From: DSYU01 sp964437595
GTDB taxonomy: Bacteria; Chloroflexota; Anaerolineae; Anaerolineales; Anaerolineaceae
Direction: 5' to 3'
Length of the DNA stretch: 64,000 nt
NCBI GenBank assembly: GCA_964437595.1
Contig: CAYTHO010000014.1
Coordinates: 21,305 to 85,304 of the forward strand
Both the position numbers and the translations under genes were made by a program. Numbering within the stretch: position 1 is the stretch's first letter; each line of letters begins with the position of its first letter. A model generated the notes under the pieces. It searched no databases, was not told where the DNA came from, and was given only the letters and a program-made list of their open reading frames with translations. Shown piece after piece: positions 16,613 through 25,940 of this stretch.

Positions 16613-19159
16613 TTAATCTGAAAAGTTGAGGCGCATCAAAACATCGCCAAACCGAATGTCCAGGATTTGCGCGGGAAGCCCGGCGGTCCCATAGACATTT
16701 TCGATGTGATTGAAGCCGGTGATCGGCTGCACCTGGCCATTTACCTGAAGCGGCCCCTGCCAGCCGAAGGCAAGTTCCTCTCCGCGCAGGCTGCTGAATT
16801 GGACTCCTTTTTCCTTCCAAACAGGCTGTATTTTCAAAACAGCCCGTTTGAAGGCGTCGAAGTTTCCATCCTGAGCCTCCTGGCCCATGTGGCAGAGCCA
16901 GAGATTGCGGCGCCCATAGGAGCGCAGTTCGCGGTACCCATCTGGGGCGTGCTTGACCAGCTCGATTCCCTGCATGGCTGTGATGGCCAGATACCCGCTG
17001 CCCTTGCGCGCGAAGGCCCAACCGTTCTTGATCTCGTATTCGTCAAACCCAAAGGTGGGGAAGAAAGCGTGCGTGAAGCCTAATCCATCCTCATCAGGGA
17101 GTTGGTGCACAGCGACCAACACATCTTTCCACTGCGCCACGCGCGGAAGCACACCATTGCCCAACCAGAAACCTGGCTGGTGGGCCTCGCCATCGCGCAT
17201 GCCGGCGGGGTGATTGGCAAATACAACGGCATCTGGCCCCAAAGTCGCCTGCCAGACGTGCTCGCAGCCGCCTTTCTGCCCGGGGCGGTAATCCTGGGCC
17301 GACGAGAGCATGTAGCCAGCGGTTTTAAAGGTAACCAGGTTCACCTCATCCGCGCCGGCCTCCAGGCTGGAGACATGCCGCTCTTTGCTCCAAACCGGTT
17401 CCGAAAGCTTGGCAGCGAGGTCGGCCAGGAAGGAGGGGTATTCGTAGGTGGAACAGGCCAGGCTGACGGTTCCCAGGATGTGCTGGTTGTACACGCCCAT
17501 GCCCCACAAGAAGCGGGTGATTCCTGATGTGGCCTCAAGCCGGGCGCTTTGGATCATCGCGGCGGTCGTCCGTCCATGGGTAGAACCGTAGGCGCCCTTA
17601 AATGAATTGACCGCGATCAGGAAGAGCATTTTATCCAGCAGCACCGCCGACAACTCGGCGATCAACTCGTTGTGCGCCAGGCTGGCGAGCAGCGACAATA
17701 CCATGATGTTGGTTTCGAAGGTGCTGTTTGCGTTCCACTCAAGGAAACCGCCCTGCCCGCGGAGCCGCAGCCAATGAAGGGCCTGCTGCTCGCCCTTCTG
17801 CTGGTGTTCGCGGCCCGGCAAACCGGTGAGGAGGAATTTCCGCTCCGCGAAGCGCTGGCCTGCCAGGACCTCACAAGCATGGAACAAAATGGACTGGCTC
17901 TCAGAGGTGAAATCCATGGGGCTGCCGGGAGCAGCATCTTGTGAATACGGATATGCGCAACAGCAGGCTTCCAGTGATTCTTTGATCTCCACGGGGAAAC
18001 TGGGGTGTTCGGCGAAACGGTACAGGATGCTCAACAGCCCGGCGACCTGAACCACACTGCCCACCTCCTGGCGGCTGGCGCATTCCATACTGGCGCGGAT
18101 TACAGCAAGGTCCAGCGTATCCCACCGGTCGAGGGCCATCTTGGCGATTTCGGCGAACAGGTTTCCTGACCGGCGCGCGGCGTCTTCCAGGGCTTCTACT
18201 CTTCGAGCAGGCAGCGTGCCATAGGGACTGCCGGAGAACTCGTTATCCATGATGTAAACAGGCAGCCGCCGCTCGTAGCGAAGGTTCTGTTCGTAATATT
18301 CTTTTCCAGGGGCGCGCAGTACAACCCACATAGGGCGCTCGAATATCCTTTGCGGATGCCCAATATCGACACTGGACCCGGGATCGGGGTCCCATGTCCC
18401 CTCGACGTATACGCGCTCCTGATTGTCCTGGATGGAGTAAGCATAGCGCAGTTCTTCCTGGGTATCCTCTGCCCAGTGCAGGTTGAGCAGTTGGCCCCGG
18501 TAGTTGGTCACCTGCTCCAGGTAGGCATGGTCAAACAGGCGCTCAAACTGGATGTGGCGATGGGGAAATTTAGCACGGGTGGGGATCTGAACATTGATTT
18601 CATCGTCCTTGAGATCGCCGTGCTCAACCATCCGCAGCGCCACCTGGTTCCGGCATTGGCCCGCGCCTACCTGTTCAAAGCGGATGACCAGATCATTTTC
18701 GGTTTCTAGAGGGGCAGAGAACGGCAGCGGCGCGCGCGCGTTCTGAAAACCCTCTACCTGAAAAACCTGCCTGCCGTTTATCCACACCCGCGCCGGGCCG
18801 TCCGTGAGCAGCGCGAATGTTCCCGTGACGGGATGCGCCAGCTTCAAGCGCGTATAGGCCCAGGTGCGCAGATGCTGCCAGGTGGGGCAAACCACTGAGC
18901 GATCTACGAAGTGATCTTCAGCGCAGCGCTCATAACGCCAGGTGAGCGAACTGCCGCCAACCTGCAAGACATCGCGCTCGATGGGCATTTCCGCGAACCC
19001 GGGCGCGGGATCGTCCAGCTCGCGAACGATTTGGTTTTTGGGGTCGCCGCCTTCTGCTCCCGAAGCGCCTATGGATACCGCGCGCACCAACGGCCCGGCG
19101 ACCAGCCAATTGTTCACAAAACCGTTCTGAAGCGGATACTCTAGATATTTAACGCTCAT
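16613..19159 (-). CDS. Large protein of unknown function, probable carbohydrate-active fold
   Basis: I do not recognise this 848-residue protein. Residues 1-170 look like a beta-sandwich of the type found at the N-terminus of rhamnosidase- and galactosidase-like enzymes (WLVAGPLVRAVS, then LTDGPARVWINGRQVFQVEG). The middle (about 290-620) is mainly helical and resembles an alpha/alpha toroid (LALLSILYRFAEHPSF-like helices, repeated Trp/Tyr/His). The C-terminal third is beta-rich, with GGCEHVWQATLGPDAVVF and a His-rich NLWLCHMGQE segment, as in heparinase II/III-like or similar lyases. There is no signal peptide, so it should act in the cytoplasm on imported material. It lies between the importer and its putative regulator, 39 bases after the receiver gene. 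A new glycosidase or lyase is plausible but unproved. Confidence 0.75.
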   Translation of the reverse strand: MSVKYLEYPLQNGFVNNWLVAGPLVRAVSIGASGAEGGDPKNQIVRELDDPAPGFAEMPIERDVLQVGGSSLTWRYERCAEDHFVDRSVVCPTWQHLRTWAYTRLKLAHPVTGTFALLTDGPARVWINGRQVFQVEGFQNARAPLPFSAPLETENDLVIRFEQVGAGQCRNQVALRMVEHGDLKDDEINVQIPTRAKFPHRHIQFERLFDHAYLEQVTNYRGQLLNLHWAEDTQEELRYAYSIQDNQERVYVEGTWDPDPGSSVDIGHPQRIFERPMWVVLRAPGKEYYEQNLRYERRLPVYIMDNEFSGSPYGTLPARRVEALEDAARRSGNLFAEIAKMALDRWDTLDLAVIRASMECASRQEVGSVVQVAGLLSILYRFAEHPSFPVEIKESLEACCCAYPYSQDAAPGSPMDFTSESQSILFHACEVLAGQRFAERKFLLTGLPGREHQQKGEQQALHWLRLRGQGGFLEWNANSTFETNIMVLSLLASLAHNELIAELSAVLLDKMLFLIAVNSFKGAYGSTHGRTTAAMIQSARLEATSGITRFLWGMGVYNQHILGTVSLACSTYEYPSFLADLAAKLSEPVWSKERHVSSLEAGADEVNLVTFKTAGYMLSSAQDYRPGQKGGCEHVWQATLGPDAVVFANHPAGMRDGEAHQPGFWLGNGVLPRVAQWKDVLVAVHQLPDEDGLGFTHAFFPTFGFDEYEIKNGWAFARKGSGYLAITAMQGIELVKHAPDGYRELRSYGRRNLWLCHMGQEAQDGNFDAFKRAVLKIQPVWKEKGVQFSSLRGEELAFGWQGPLQVNGQVQPITGFNHIENVYGTAGLPAQILDIRFGDVLMRLNFSD

Positions 19160-19198
19160 GTAGGTTCTCTTCTCCTCTATGTTGTTGCCTGTAATGTT

Positions 19199-19564
19199 TC
19201 AACCCGTGATCCCGGCTTTTTGGAGCGCATCGACAAAAGCATCGTACGTAACAGGCTCTTGCAGGTACGCGGTTACACCACATGGGAGATCGTGGTTGCC
19301 TTCGTACTGCCAGGAAAATGCCAGCACCGGGATATGATTAGCCTGTGGATTCTGATTTAACGCCTGCAGCAGATCCCTGCCCATCACCAGCCCGGGTAAG
19401 TCGATCTGGAGTAATATGGCTGCCGGTTCTTCTCGTTGGATCATTGGCAGAACGTCCTGTGCCTCATGAACCTGCACAGCCCGAAAGCCGCTTTCCTCCG
19501 TAAACGCACGGAGCAACTGCAGCAACCATGGGTCGTATGCGGCTATCAGGCAAGTCCGCGGCAT
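19199..19564 (-). CDS. Degenerate response-regulator receiver domain
   Basis: A stand-alone 121-residue CheY-like fold. The strand order fits a receiver: CLIAAYDPWLLQLLRAF (beta1/alpha1), AAILLQIDLPGLVMGRDLLQAL (beta3 region), IPVLAFS (beta4) and AYLQEPVTYDAFVDAL (beta5/alpha5). Compared with normal receivers, the phosphoacceptor Asp is Gln (LLQIDLPG), the active-site Lys is Glu (LQEPV), and the acidic pocket keeps only one Asp. It therefore probably cannot be phosphorylated and would act as a protein-protein adaptor. It sits between the large hybrid regulator and the unknown 848-residue protein, so it may tune that regulator. The residue assignment is by eye. Confidence 0.75.
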   Translation of the reverse strand: MPRTCLIAAYDPWLLQLLRAFTEESGFRAVQVHEAQDVLPMIQREEPAAILLQIDLPGLVMGRDLLQALNQNPQANHIPVLAFSWQYEGNHDLPCGVTAYLQEPVTYDAFVDALQKAGITG

Positions 19565-19700
19565 AATGAGCCTTTAATTTTTTTCTAATCGCCGAAAAAG
19601 AAACTCTTTCTACCAATATAGATAACAACTTCTGCCCATAATGTCATACACATTGGAAGCTTACTTGTGCATTTTTGTAGCCTATTCGGATGTTTATTTT

Positions 19701-22700
19701 TTATTGGGGCGGGCGCAGTCCGCTTTGGTAATCCGTGGGCGTGAGACCGGTCTCTTGCTGAAATATGCGGCTGAAATACGATTGGCTAGAAAAACCAACT
19801 TCGAGGGCTACCTGCGTAACAGACATGGCGCCAACCTCAAGCAGCCGCTTTGCTTTCTGGATCCGGTAGCGGCTGAGATAGGCCATCGGCCCAATATCAA
19901 TTTCTTTATTGAAGCAGCGGGAGAGATACTGTTCATTGACGCATAAATGGTGGGCGATTTCACCACGCGAAAGCGGTTCGGTGTAATGTTCGTGGATGAA
20001 GGCCATGGCATGATGAACCAGGCGCTGGCTTTCACTTCCCAGGCGTTTATTGCGCGACAAAGCGCATTCTATGCGCGCGATGGTTTCTTTGGCGCTGAAA
20101 AGGCCCTTCTCTAAAACGGCTGCCACCCCCTGGCTTAACCGTTCCATGTCTCGCTGCGTGAGCACCTGGGCGCTCAAGATAATCACCGGGGTGTTTCTCA
20201 ACGCCCGCTCGCTCTGAATGGCTTTTAATACGCTGAAGCCGTCCATTTCCGGCATCATTAAATCGAGAAGCACGAGGTCTGGGAGGGTACTGCGCATCAC
20301 CCGCAGGCCTTCCATGCCGCTCAGAGCGGTCAGGATCTTACATTCGGGGATTGCCGACTGGATCATTCTGGTGTGAAGGTCCAGCATAGTGGGTTCATCG
20401 TCAATCATCAGAATGGTCTTCGTGCTCTTCCGCCCGTTACTCAAGCCATATCGCTTCAGGGCCTGGATGAGCTGTTTTGTACCAATCGGTTTCGAGAGGA
20501 AGTCGATTTCGACCACAGCGCCAGTATCTTCGTTTGCCAGGAGCGAATAGAACAGGACAGGGATATCTTGAGATGCAGGCGATTCTTTGAGCCGTTTCAT
20601 GATTTCCCAACCCTGCTCCGAAGCAGGCGCAAGGTCGAGAACAACGGCGCCCGGTGGAGCGGCTGCCAGGCGTTCCATAAAGCGCGCGTCATTATCCAGA
20701 ACAACCTCTTGAACATCAAACCCATGGTGTTCCAGGCGCCAGACAAGTTTTGCGGCGCTGCCGGGGGTCTTGGTCAATACCAGAACCTTTCCTTCCTGGC
20801 TGAGCGCTTCTTTCATATCCTCACCCGGCAAATCGCCGGGTGAAGGCGTTGCCAGAATTGGCAGCGTAAAACAGAAAGCAGACCCACTGCCTTCCCACCC
20901 ATTGGACGTGACCCAGATTTTTCCACCGTGCATTTCCACTAACCGGCGGGTAATGGCTAAGCCCAGGCCGATTCCGCCGTATCCGCGTACGGTTGTACGA
21001 TTGGATTGGTGGAATTCATCGAAAATCGACTCCTGCTCTTCTTTGGCAATGCCTAACCCGGTATCTTCTATACTGATGAAGATTTCAGGCAGCTCAACCT
21101 TCACAACCAGGGCAACTTCGCCGTGGGCGGTAAATTTGACCGCATTGCTGATGAGGTTGAGCAAAATCTGGCGCAGGCGGGTTTTATCGCCCCAAACCTG
21201 GGGGATTTTTTCCGGAAGTTCTACCCGAAAATGCAGTTTTTTCTGCTCCGCCAACTGCTTACCAATGCCGACCACATCGTGGATCACCGGCTCCAGATTC
21301 AACGGCCCGCAAATTAAATTCATCTGACCAGCCTGGCTGCTGGCAAGATCCAGAACATCACGGATCAGGCGGTCGAGATGCTGACCTGACGTAAAAATCT
21401 GCTCGTTGTATTTTTGCAGCACCTCGAGATTGGCTTTACGGTTGTTTTTCTGCTGGCGCATGGACATTTCGCTCAAGCCAACAATCAGGTTGATGGGGGT
21501 GCGCAGTTCGTGGCTGACCATGGAGAGGAAGCGGCTTTTGAGCAGGTTGGCTTCTTCCGCCCGCTGCAGGGCATCTTGCAGTTTTTGGCGCAGGCGAACC
21601 TCTTTGATGGCACTGGATAACTGGATGCGGAGCGCTTGATAAACGTCGCACTGCGTGGCATCAGGCGGGGGATCTGTTTGGAATACCATGTAGCCAAGCT
21701 GTTCTTCTTTCAGGTGGAGCGCTTCGATCACCAGACCGCTCGCCTGATCATCCACAATGAACTCGGAAGGCAGCAGGTCTTTCAAAGAAAACCGCTGTGA
21801 TTCGGTCCCTATTTGCACGCGCTTCCCATCGCGAACCGCCAGAATGAACTGCGCCCAGTTCCCTTCCATGCCCGTGTCTTCATACAAAATGAGGGAAAAG
21901 TTTGAAATGTCCAGTTTCGATAAGCCATCAGTCAGGGCATTGAGAAGTTCATTGAAATCCGCAGATGTCATCAGGTCAGAATCGAGCGAGCGCAAGACAT
22001 CTGCCCGCTGGGCGGTTTTCCAGTTGCGGTGGACTTCAGCACGGATTGCGGATTGGCCAATGAGCACGCGCGCCTGCTGCCATAAATCTTCCGCAAGATC
22101 CAGCATTTGACCATGAAGATAAGGACGTATGGAGCGGCGCAAGATGGTTATGGCAGCGTGCCACCGGCTGACATTGGCGCCTTCTTCAAGCGCATCTCGC
22201 ACGATAACACTTAATTTTTTCAGGTATTCTCGAGGGGTTGCGCCGGCATTGCCATTGGTGGGTTTCACCAAAGCGGCAACGAATGAATCATAGATATTTT
22301 CGGCCCAGGTAAACGCCTGACTCTCTACCGGCGTGGCAAGCACGGATGCCAGTTGAGCGATCATTTCGTTTCTTTTTCCAGCCAACAGCACTTTTAACGG
22401 CTGGCCGGACAGATAGTAAACATTTTCGGAAACGCCCTGGTTGGGCGCGGTCCCCACGAGTGCGCTCTGGATATTGGGATGATATGAAGATGCGGCATCT
22501 TCAGCCAGTGGCTCTAAACAACCACAGGAACGGCGCAGAATGAGCTGTACCGGGGTGGTGATTTGTTCTTGTGGTTTCTCGCCTCCGATCCAGCGGGCAA
22601 GCATTTCAACCGCCTGAAGGCCCTGCTTGTGAAATGGCAGGCGTACAGTGGTGAGCGGCGGCAGAGATCCCCTGGCTTCTAACCCATCATTAAATCCGGT

Positions 22701-23387
22701 GATCGCTACATCGTCAGGAACACGCAAACCACGCGCATGCAGCGCTTCAATGGTTTGTACCGCATGATGATCCGTATGCGAAATCACTGCCTGATAATCC
22801 ACACCTGGGCGCAGCCCGCGCGAATCCAGTTCTGCCAGGGTACCTACCAGCCCGGGATCAAGGCCCCTTACCTGCATTACCCGGCGGAATGCATCTTCGC
22901 GGATTTGAGAGGAATAGCTATTCTCCTGGTTCAGGAATGCGATTTTTGTATAACCGTGAACTTCAACATAATGCGTCAAAACATCGCGGATGCCCTGAGA
23001 ATTGTCAAGCAGTAAATTGCAGGCGCCATCCAATGTTTGCTCGATGCTGACAATAGGCAAAGGCCGGTATTGTTCGATAAACTTCTGGGTTTTCTCAATG
23101 GTGCTGTGCCAGCTAAAGAAAGCATTCCATAAGATCAAGCCGTCGACATTGTGCTTTCCAATCAGGTTGTAAAGCACCGACTGCGGGGATTCTTCAAACG
23201 CTTCACCAGACACATATAATAGGTTAACACCGTAGTTTCGAGCAGCTTCGGCGATTCCGCGCCACATCTGCCATTTTTCAAAGGTAAACACCCCACCGGG
23301 TGAGCTGCTAAAGAATGCCACGCAAGGATGCGTCCGTTTCATAACGAGTGATGAAAATGAATCCCGCGGCTGCAACTGGTTTTTCAT
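19701..23387 (-). CDS. Cytoplasmic LacI-like sensor / histidine kinase / double receiver / AraC hybrid regulator
   Basis: A 1228-residue one-protein signalling system. Residues 20-290 form a LacI/PBP1-type sugar-binding fold (IPVVSIEQ-like strand, VPDDVAITGFND, SLPPLTTVRLP) without the usual HTH. Residues 300-600 are a helical/GAF-like linker. A histidine kinase follows, with H-box SHELRTP (His626), N-box NLISNAVKFT and G-boxes DTGLGI and GIGLGLAI. The first receiver (about 865-980) has an Asp in VVLDLAP; the second (about 988-1105) has MIDDEP and the phosphoacceptor Asp1042 in LDLMMP. Residues 1125-1220 are an AraC-type double HTH. There is no membrane segment or signal, so it should sense an imported sugar in the cytoplasm. 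The start has no clear ribosome-binding site; Met16 is an alternative. Confidence 0.92.
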   Translation of the reverse strand: MKNQLQPRDSFSSLVMKRTHPCVAFFSSSPGGVFTFEKWQMWRGIAEAARNYGVNLLYVSGEAFEESPQSVLYNLIGKHNVDGLILWNAFFSWHSTIEKTQKFIEQYRPLPIVSIEQTLDGACNLLLDNSQGIRDVLTHYVEVHGYTKIAFLNQENSYSSQIREDAFRRVMQVRGLDPGLVGTLAELDSRGLRPGVDYQAVISHTDHHAVQTIEALHARGLRVPDDVAITGFNDGLEARGSLPPLTTVRLPFHKQGLQAVEMLARWIGGEKPQEQITTPVQLILRRSCGCLEPLAEDAASSYHPNIQSALVGTAPNQGVSENVYYLSGQPLKVLLAGKRNEMIAQLASVLATPVESQAFTWAENIYDSFVAALVKPTNGNAGATPREYLKKLSVIVRDALEEGANVSRWHAAITILRRSIRPYLHGQMLDLAEDLWQQARVLIGQSAIRAEVHRNWKTAQRADVLRSLDSDLMTSADFNELLNALTDGLSKLDISNFSLILYEDTGMEGNWAQFILAVRDGKRVQIGTESQRFSLKDLLPSEFIVDDQASGLVIEALHLKEEQLGYMVFQTDPPPDATQCDVYQALRIQLSSAIKEVRLRQKLQDALQRAEEANLLKSRFLSMVSHELRTPINLIVGLSEMSMRQQKNNRKANLEVLQKYNEQIFTSGQHLDRLIRDVLDLASSQAGQMNLICGPLNLEPVIHDVVGIGKQLAEQKKLHFRVELPEKIPQVWGDKTRLRQILLNLISNAVKFTAHGEVALVVKVELPEIFISIEDTGLGIAKEEQESIFDEFHQSNRTTVRGYGGIGLGLAITRRLVEMHGGKIWVTSNGWEGSGSAFCFTLPILATPSPGDLPGEDMKEALSQEGKVLVLTKTPGSAAKLVWRLEHHGFDVQEVVLDNDARFMERLAAAPPGAVVLDLAPASEQGWEIMKRLKESPASQDIPVLFYSLLANEDTGAVVEIDFLSKPIGTKQLIQALKRYGLSNGRKSTKTILMIDDEPTMLDLHTRMIQSAIPECKILTALSGMEGLRVMRSTLPDLVLLDLMMPEMDGFSVLKAIQSERALRNTPVIILSAQVLTQRDMERLSQGVAAVLEKGLFSAKETIARIECALSRNKRLGSESQRLVHHAMAFIHEHYTEPLSRGEIAHHLCVNEQYLSRCFNKEIDIGPMAYLSRYRIQKAKRLLEVGAMSVTQVALEVGFSSQSYFSRIFQQETGLTPTDYQSGLRPPQ

Positions 23388-23537
23388 CTATGCGAATCTC
23401 GCTTGCGAAGGATCTGCCATTGACGCCTCACAATCGCTGGCTGTATCAAATACCTATGAAGCTGTAAAAATCGGTCGAATTTAAAAACACTCTATCAGAT
23501 GGCTGATGGATAGGTACAGGGGTTAATTCCAATTTTT

Positions 23538-23543
23538 ATTATA
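23538..23543 (-). promoter_or_regulatory. Candidate -10 for the hybrid regulator gene
   Basis: A perfect TATAAT on the minus strand lies about 150 bases upstream of the regulator start, in an AT-rich gap (23388-23653). The -35 match is weak. A 10-bp palindrome TCTCGCGAGA (23641-23650) follows the stop of the neighbouring membrane-protein gene. Confidence 0.4.
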
Positions 23544-23653
23544 CAGAATATTGCTAAAAAATTCACTACTTTTTTTAATAGTTATGAAATAGCAATACAC
23601 CTGCGGCGAAAGGTATGTACCGCATCAGGCGCTAATTTTATCTCGCGAGACAA

Positions 23654-24649
23654 CTAATAATCGGGAAGGACCAGGTCGTTACGAACGTGGAAACGCGAAT
23701 TGATATCAAACAGCTGCGGGACCGGGATTCCATTTTCATCCCAACTATTCAGTGTTGTAAACACCCGCACATGGGGAACCGATGGGTACCCGGAACTGCC
23801 TGTTAATCCGATTTGCCTGAGGTAGTTAACCGACTCGCCTTCTTCTACAATAATGGTACCGTTGCGCAGGTTTGCGATCGTTACATAATATTGGAAGCAC
23901 TGTAGAACAACACGGTTTCCCAACGGCGTTTCGGGCGTACCCATGGCGACATCGGGGTGACCATCTTCCACATATACCACCCTGCCAACGCAAGGAGCAT
24001 AGACCTGTTCCGCGAAGCCAACATATTGGGGCATTTTATTGGGAAGGATGCCTTTACTGACCCAGCCGCGATCGTTCCAGATTTTCATGAAGTCAACGGC
24101 ATAGCCCATGTATTCTTGGCCTGTTTCCCGCCCCAGCCAATCCTGGTAGACATCGTTCATACCCCAACCATCCAGGCCGTTGCCGCCATTGGTAACCACA
24201 TACAGCCCATAACGAAGCGGATAAAAGAGTAAAACGGGTTCTCCTGTGTAGCCTGGATAGGATAAGGAGCGCAGCGCCATGTAATTGAAGAACCCGGCAA
24301 CCAGTAACACCACAATGCTGATCACTAATGGAATTAAATGCCGTGGTTTTCGCTTTGGAAAAAACGGTGTTGCCACCATCCGGCTTGACTCGAAATCAAA
24401 AAACTTTCGATTAGCCAGCCAAAAACGGACGATGAATACCAGAGATAAAATGACCGGAATGACCCGCAGCCAATAATTGATGACCGACCAATTCACCACC
24501 AGGACAAAGTAGAAATTGACAGCAAAATAACTGAGGAGAACGATCACCGCGGTTAGCTTCACCTTGGGCGGGAAAAGCCATATGAAAATAAAAGCGGGGA
24601 TGGAGATAAGCGCCCAAATGATGATGGGGGTGACGCTGGTCCAGGTCAT
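23654..24649 (-). CDS. Membrane protein with a degenerate M23 (LytM-type) domain
   Basis: A 331-residue protein. Residues 1-80 contain three or four membrane helices, and another helix lies at about 108-126. The C-terminal 200 residues follow the M23 metallopeptidase plan: YMGYAVDFMK where active enzymes have HxGxD, APCVGRVVYVEDG, GNRVVLQCFQYYVTIANL, the GESVNYLRQIGLTGSSG turn and PHVRVF where active enzymes have PHLHF. The first zinc His is Tyr and the last His is Arg, so the domain is probably not catalytic and may instead bind peptidoglycan or regulate another hydrolase. A GGAG site precedes the ATG. It is divergent from the DUF362 gene and has no clear link to its neighbours. Confidence 0.75.
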   Translation of the reverse strand: MTWTSVTPIIIWALISIPAFIFIWLFPPKVKLTAVIVLLSYFAVNFYFVLVVNWSVINYWLRVIPVILSLVFIVRFWLANRKFFDFESSRMVATPFFPKRKPRHLIPLVISIVVLLVAGFFNYMALRSLSYPGYTGEPVLLFYPLRYGLYVVTNGGNGLDGWGMNDVYQDWLGRETGQEYMGYAVDFMKIWNDRGWVSKGILPNKMPQYVGFAEQVYAPCVGRVVYVEDGHPDVAMGTPETPLGNRVVLQCFQYYVTIANLRNGTIIVEEGESVNYLRQIGLTGSSGYPSVPHVRVFTTLNSWDENGIPVPQLFDINSRFHVRNDLVLPDY

Positions 24650-24678
24650 TGGATTCGGCTCCTTATACTTGTGGCGTT

Positions 24679-24684
24679 ATTATA
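24679..24684 (-). promoter_or_regulatory. Candidate -10 for the M23-like membrane protein gene
   Basis: A perfect TATAAT on the minus strand about 30 bases before the ATG at 24649, with only a poor -35 (TTTCTC) at 17 bases. Confidence 0.3.
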
Positions 24685-24863
24685 TTCCTATTTATGACAT
24701 CGAGAAAGCCAAACCATGAGAAACGGTAGGTTCCTTTTTAATTGCAGTATGATAGAATAAAAACCATACTCAAAAATTTAGCCGCTTTTTTAATTGAATT
24801 GGGAGTGAGACGATGAGACCCTGTTCCTGTACCCGGCAGCATCAGCATCCAAAGGGGAATACG

Positions 24864-25940
24864 ATGTCCAGGCGCACGTTCATGCGCACTATGGGAGTGG
24901 CTGCCGCTGGCCTGGCGGTGGCGGGCTGCGCGCCCAAAACCCAAACGACTTCGTCGGGGCAAGGGGATAAGCCCGTGGTGGCGATTGCAAAAGCCGGCAG
25001 CTACGATCCAAAGCTGGTAAAAAAGCAGCTTCAAAAGATGCTGGATGATATCGGCGGGATTGCGGATGTGCTGGCGCACGGTACCCGCGTGGCAATCAAA
25101 GTGAATTTGACTGGAGGCACCGGTACCCGACCGCTGCCAGGAACCAAAGAGGTTGAAACCTATCTGACGCACCCAACCGTTGTGCTGGCGCTTACCGAAC
25201 TGCTGCGGGATGCAGGCGCAAAAGATATTTATATTGTTGAAGCCGCTTATCAAAAGCAGAGCTGGCCAGTTTATGGGTTTGATGAGATGGCAAAGGCTGC
25301 TGGAGCCACCATCATGGATCTATCCTATGCGGAGCCGTATAAGGATTTCACCAAAGTGGCGCCGGGCACCGACCCGATGATCTATGAAGATTATCTATTC
25401 AATCCAATCTTGACGGAAATCGACGCTTTTATTTCGGTCTCGAAGATGAAATGCCATAATACGGCAGGCGTTACGCACACGATGAAGAACCTGTTTGGCA
25501 TTGTTCCCTGCAGGTTTTACACGCTGGATCCCAAAGACAACTGGTCCTGGCGCTCCGCATTCCACGGCGCAGCCACCGAAACGCGCGAGCGCCTGCCCAA
25601 GATCATTGTAGATCTCAACCGGGCGCGGCCCATCAACCTGGCGCTGGTGGATGGGATTATGGCCGCGGAAGCCGGCGAAGGGCCGTGGATTCCGGCATTT
25701 ACGCCGATCAACCCGGGGGTAATGGTGGCCGGAAAAAACGCGGTGGCAACGGACGCCGTGGCTACGGCTGCGATGGGCTTTGACCCGGCAGCGGAGTACC
25801 CTGACGAGCCGTTTGTCCATGCGATGAATCATTTGAACCTGGCCGCCAGCATGGGGCTCGGCACGAATAAGCTGGATGAGATTAAGGTTGTGGGCGAGCA
25901 GATTAAGGATGTGACCACGAAATTTGCGGTGAGTTACTGA
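24864..25940 (+). CDS. DUF362 lipoprotein with twin-arginine signal
   Basis: A 358-residue exported protein. The signal combines SRRTFM (Arg3-Arg4) with the lipobox VAGC (Cys22). The mature part is a DUF362 domain, recognised by the block ISVSKMKCHNTAGVTHTMKN followed by LFGIVPC near residues 190-216 and by the start HGTRVAIKVNLTGG. DUF362 proteins are widespread in anaerobes, often carry or accompany iron-sulfur domains, and have no settled function. The ATG at 24864 is preferred because it gives a canonical signal and has AAGGGG upstream; an ATG at 24813 also has a ribosome-binding site. It ends about 320 bases before the formate dehydrogenase locus and may be unrelated to it. Confidence 0.82.
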   Translation: MSRRTFMRTMGVAAAGLAVAGCAPKTQTTSSGQGDKPVVAIAKAGSYDPKLVKKQLQKMLDDIGGIADVLAHGTRVAIKVNLTGGTGTRPLPGTKEVETYLTHPTVVLALTELLRDAGAKDIYIVEAAYQKQSWPVYGFDEMAKAAGATIMDLSYAEPYKDFTKVAPGTDPMIYEDYLFNPILTEIDAFISVSKMKCHNTAGVTHTMKNLFGIVPCRFYTLDPKDNWSWRSAFHGAATETRERLPKIIVDLNRARPINLALVDGIMAAEAGEGPWIPAFTPINPGVMVAGKNAVATDAVATAAMGFDPAAEYPDEPFVHAMNHLNLAASMGLGTNKLDEIKVVGEQIKDVTTKFAVSY

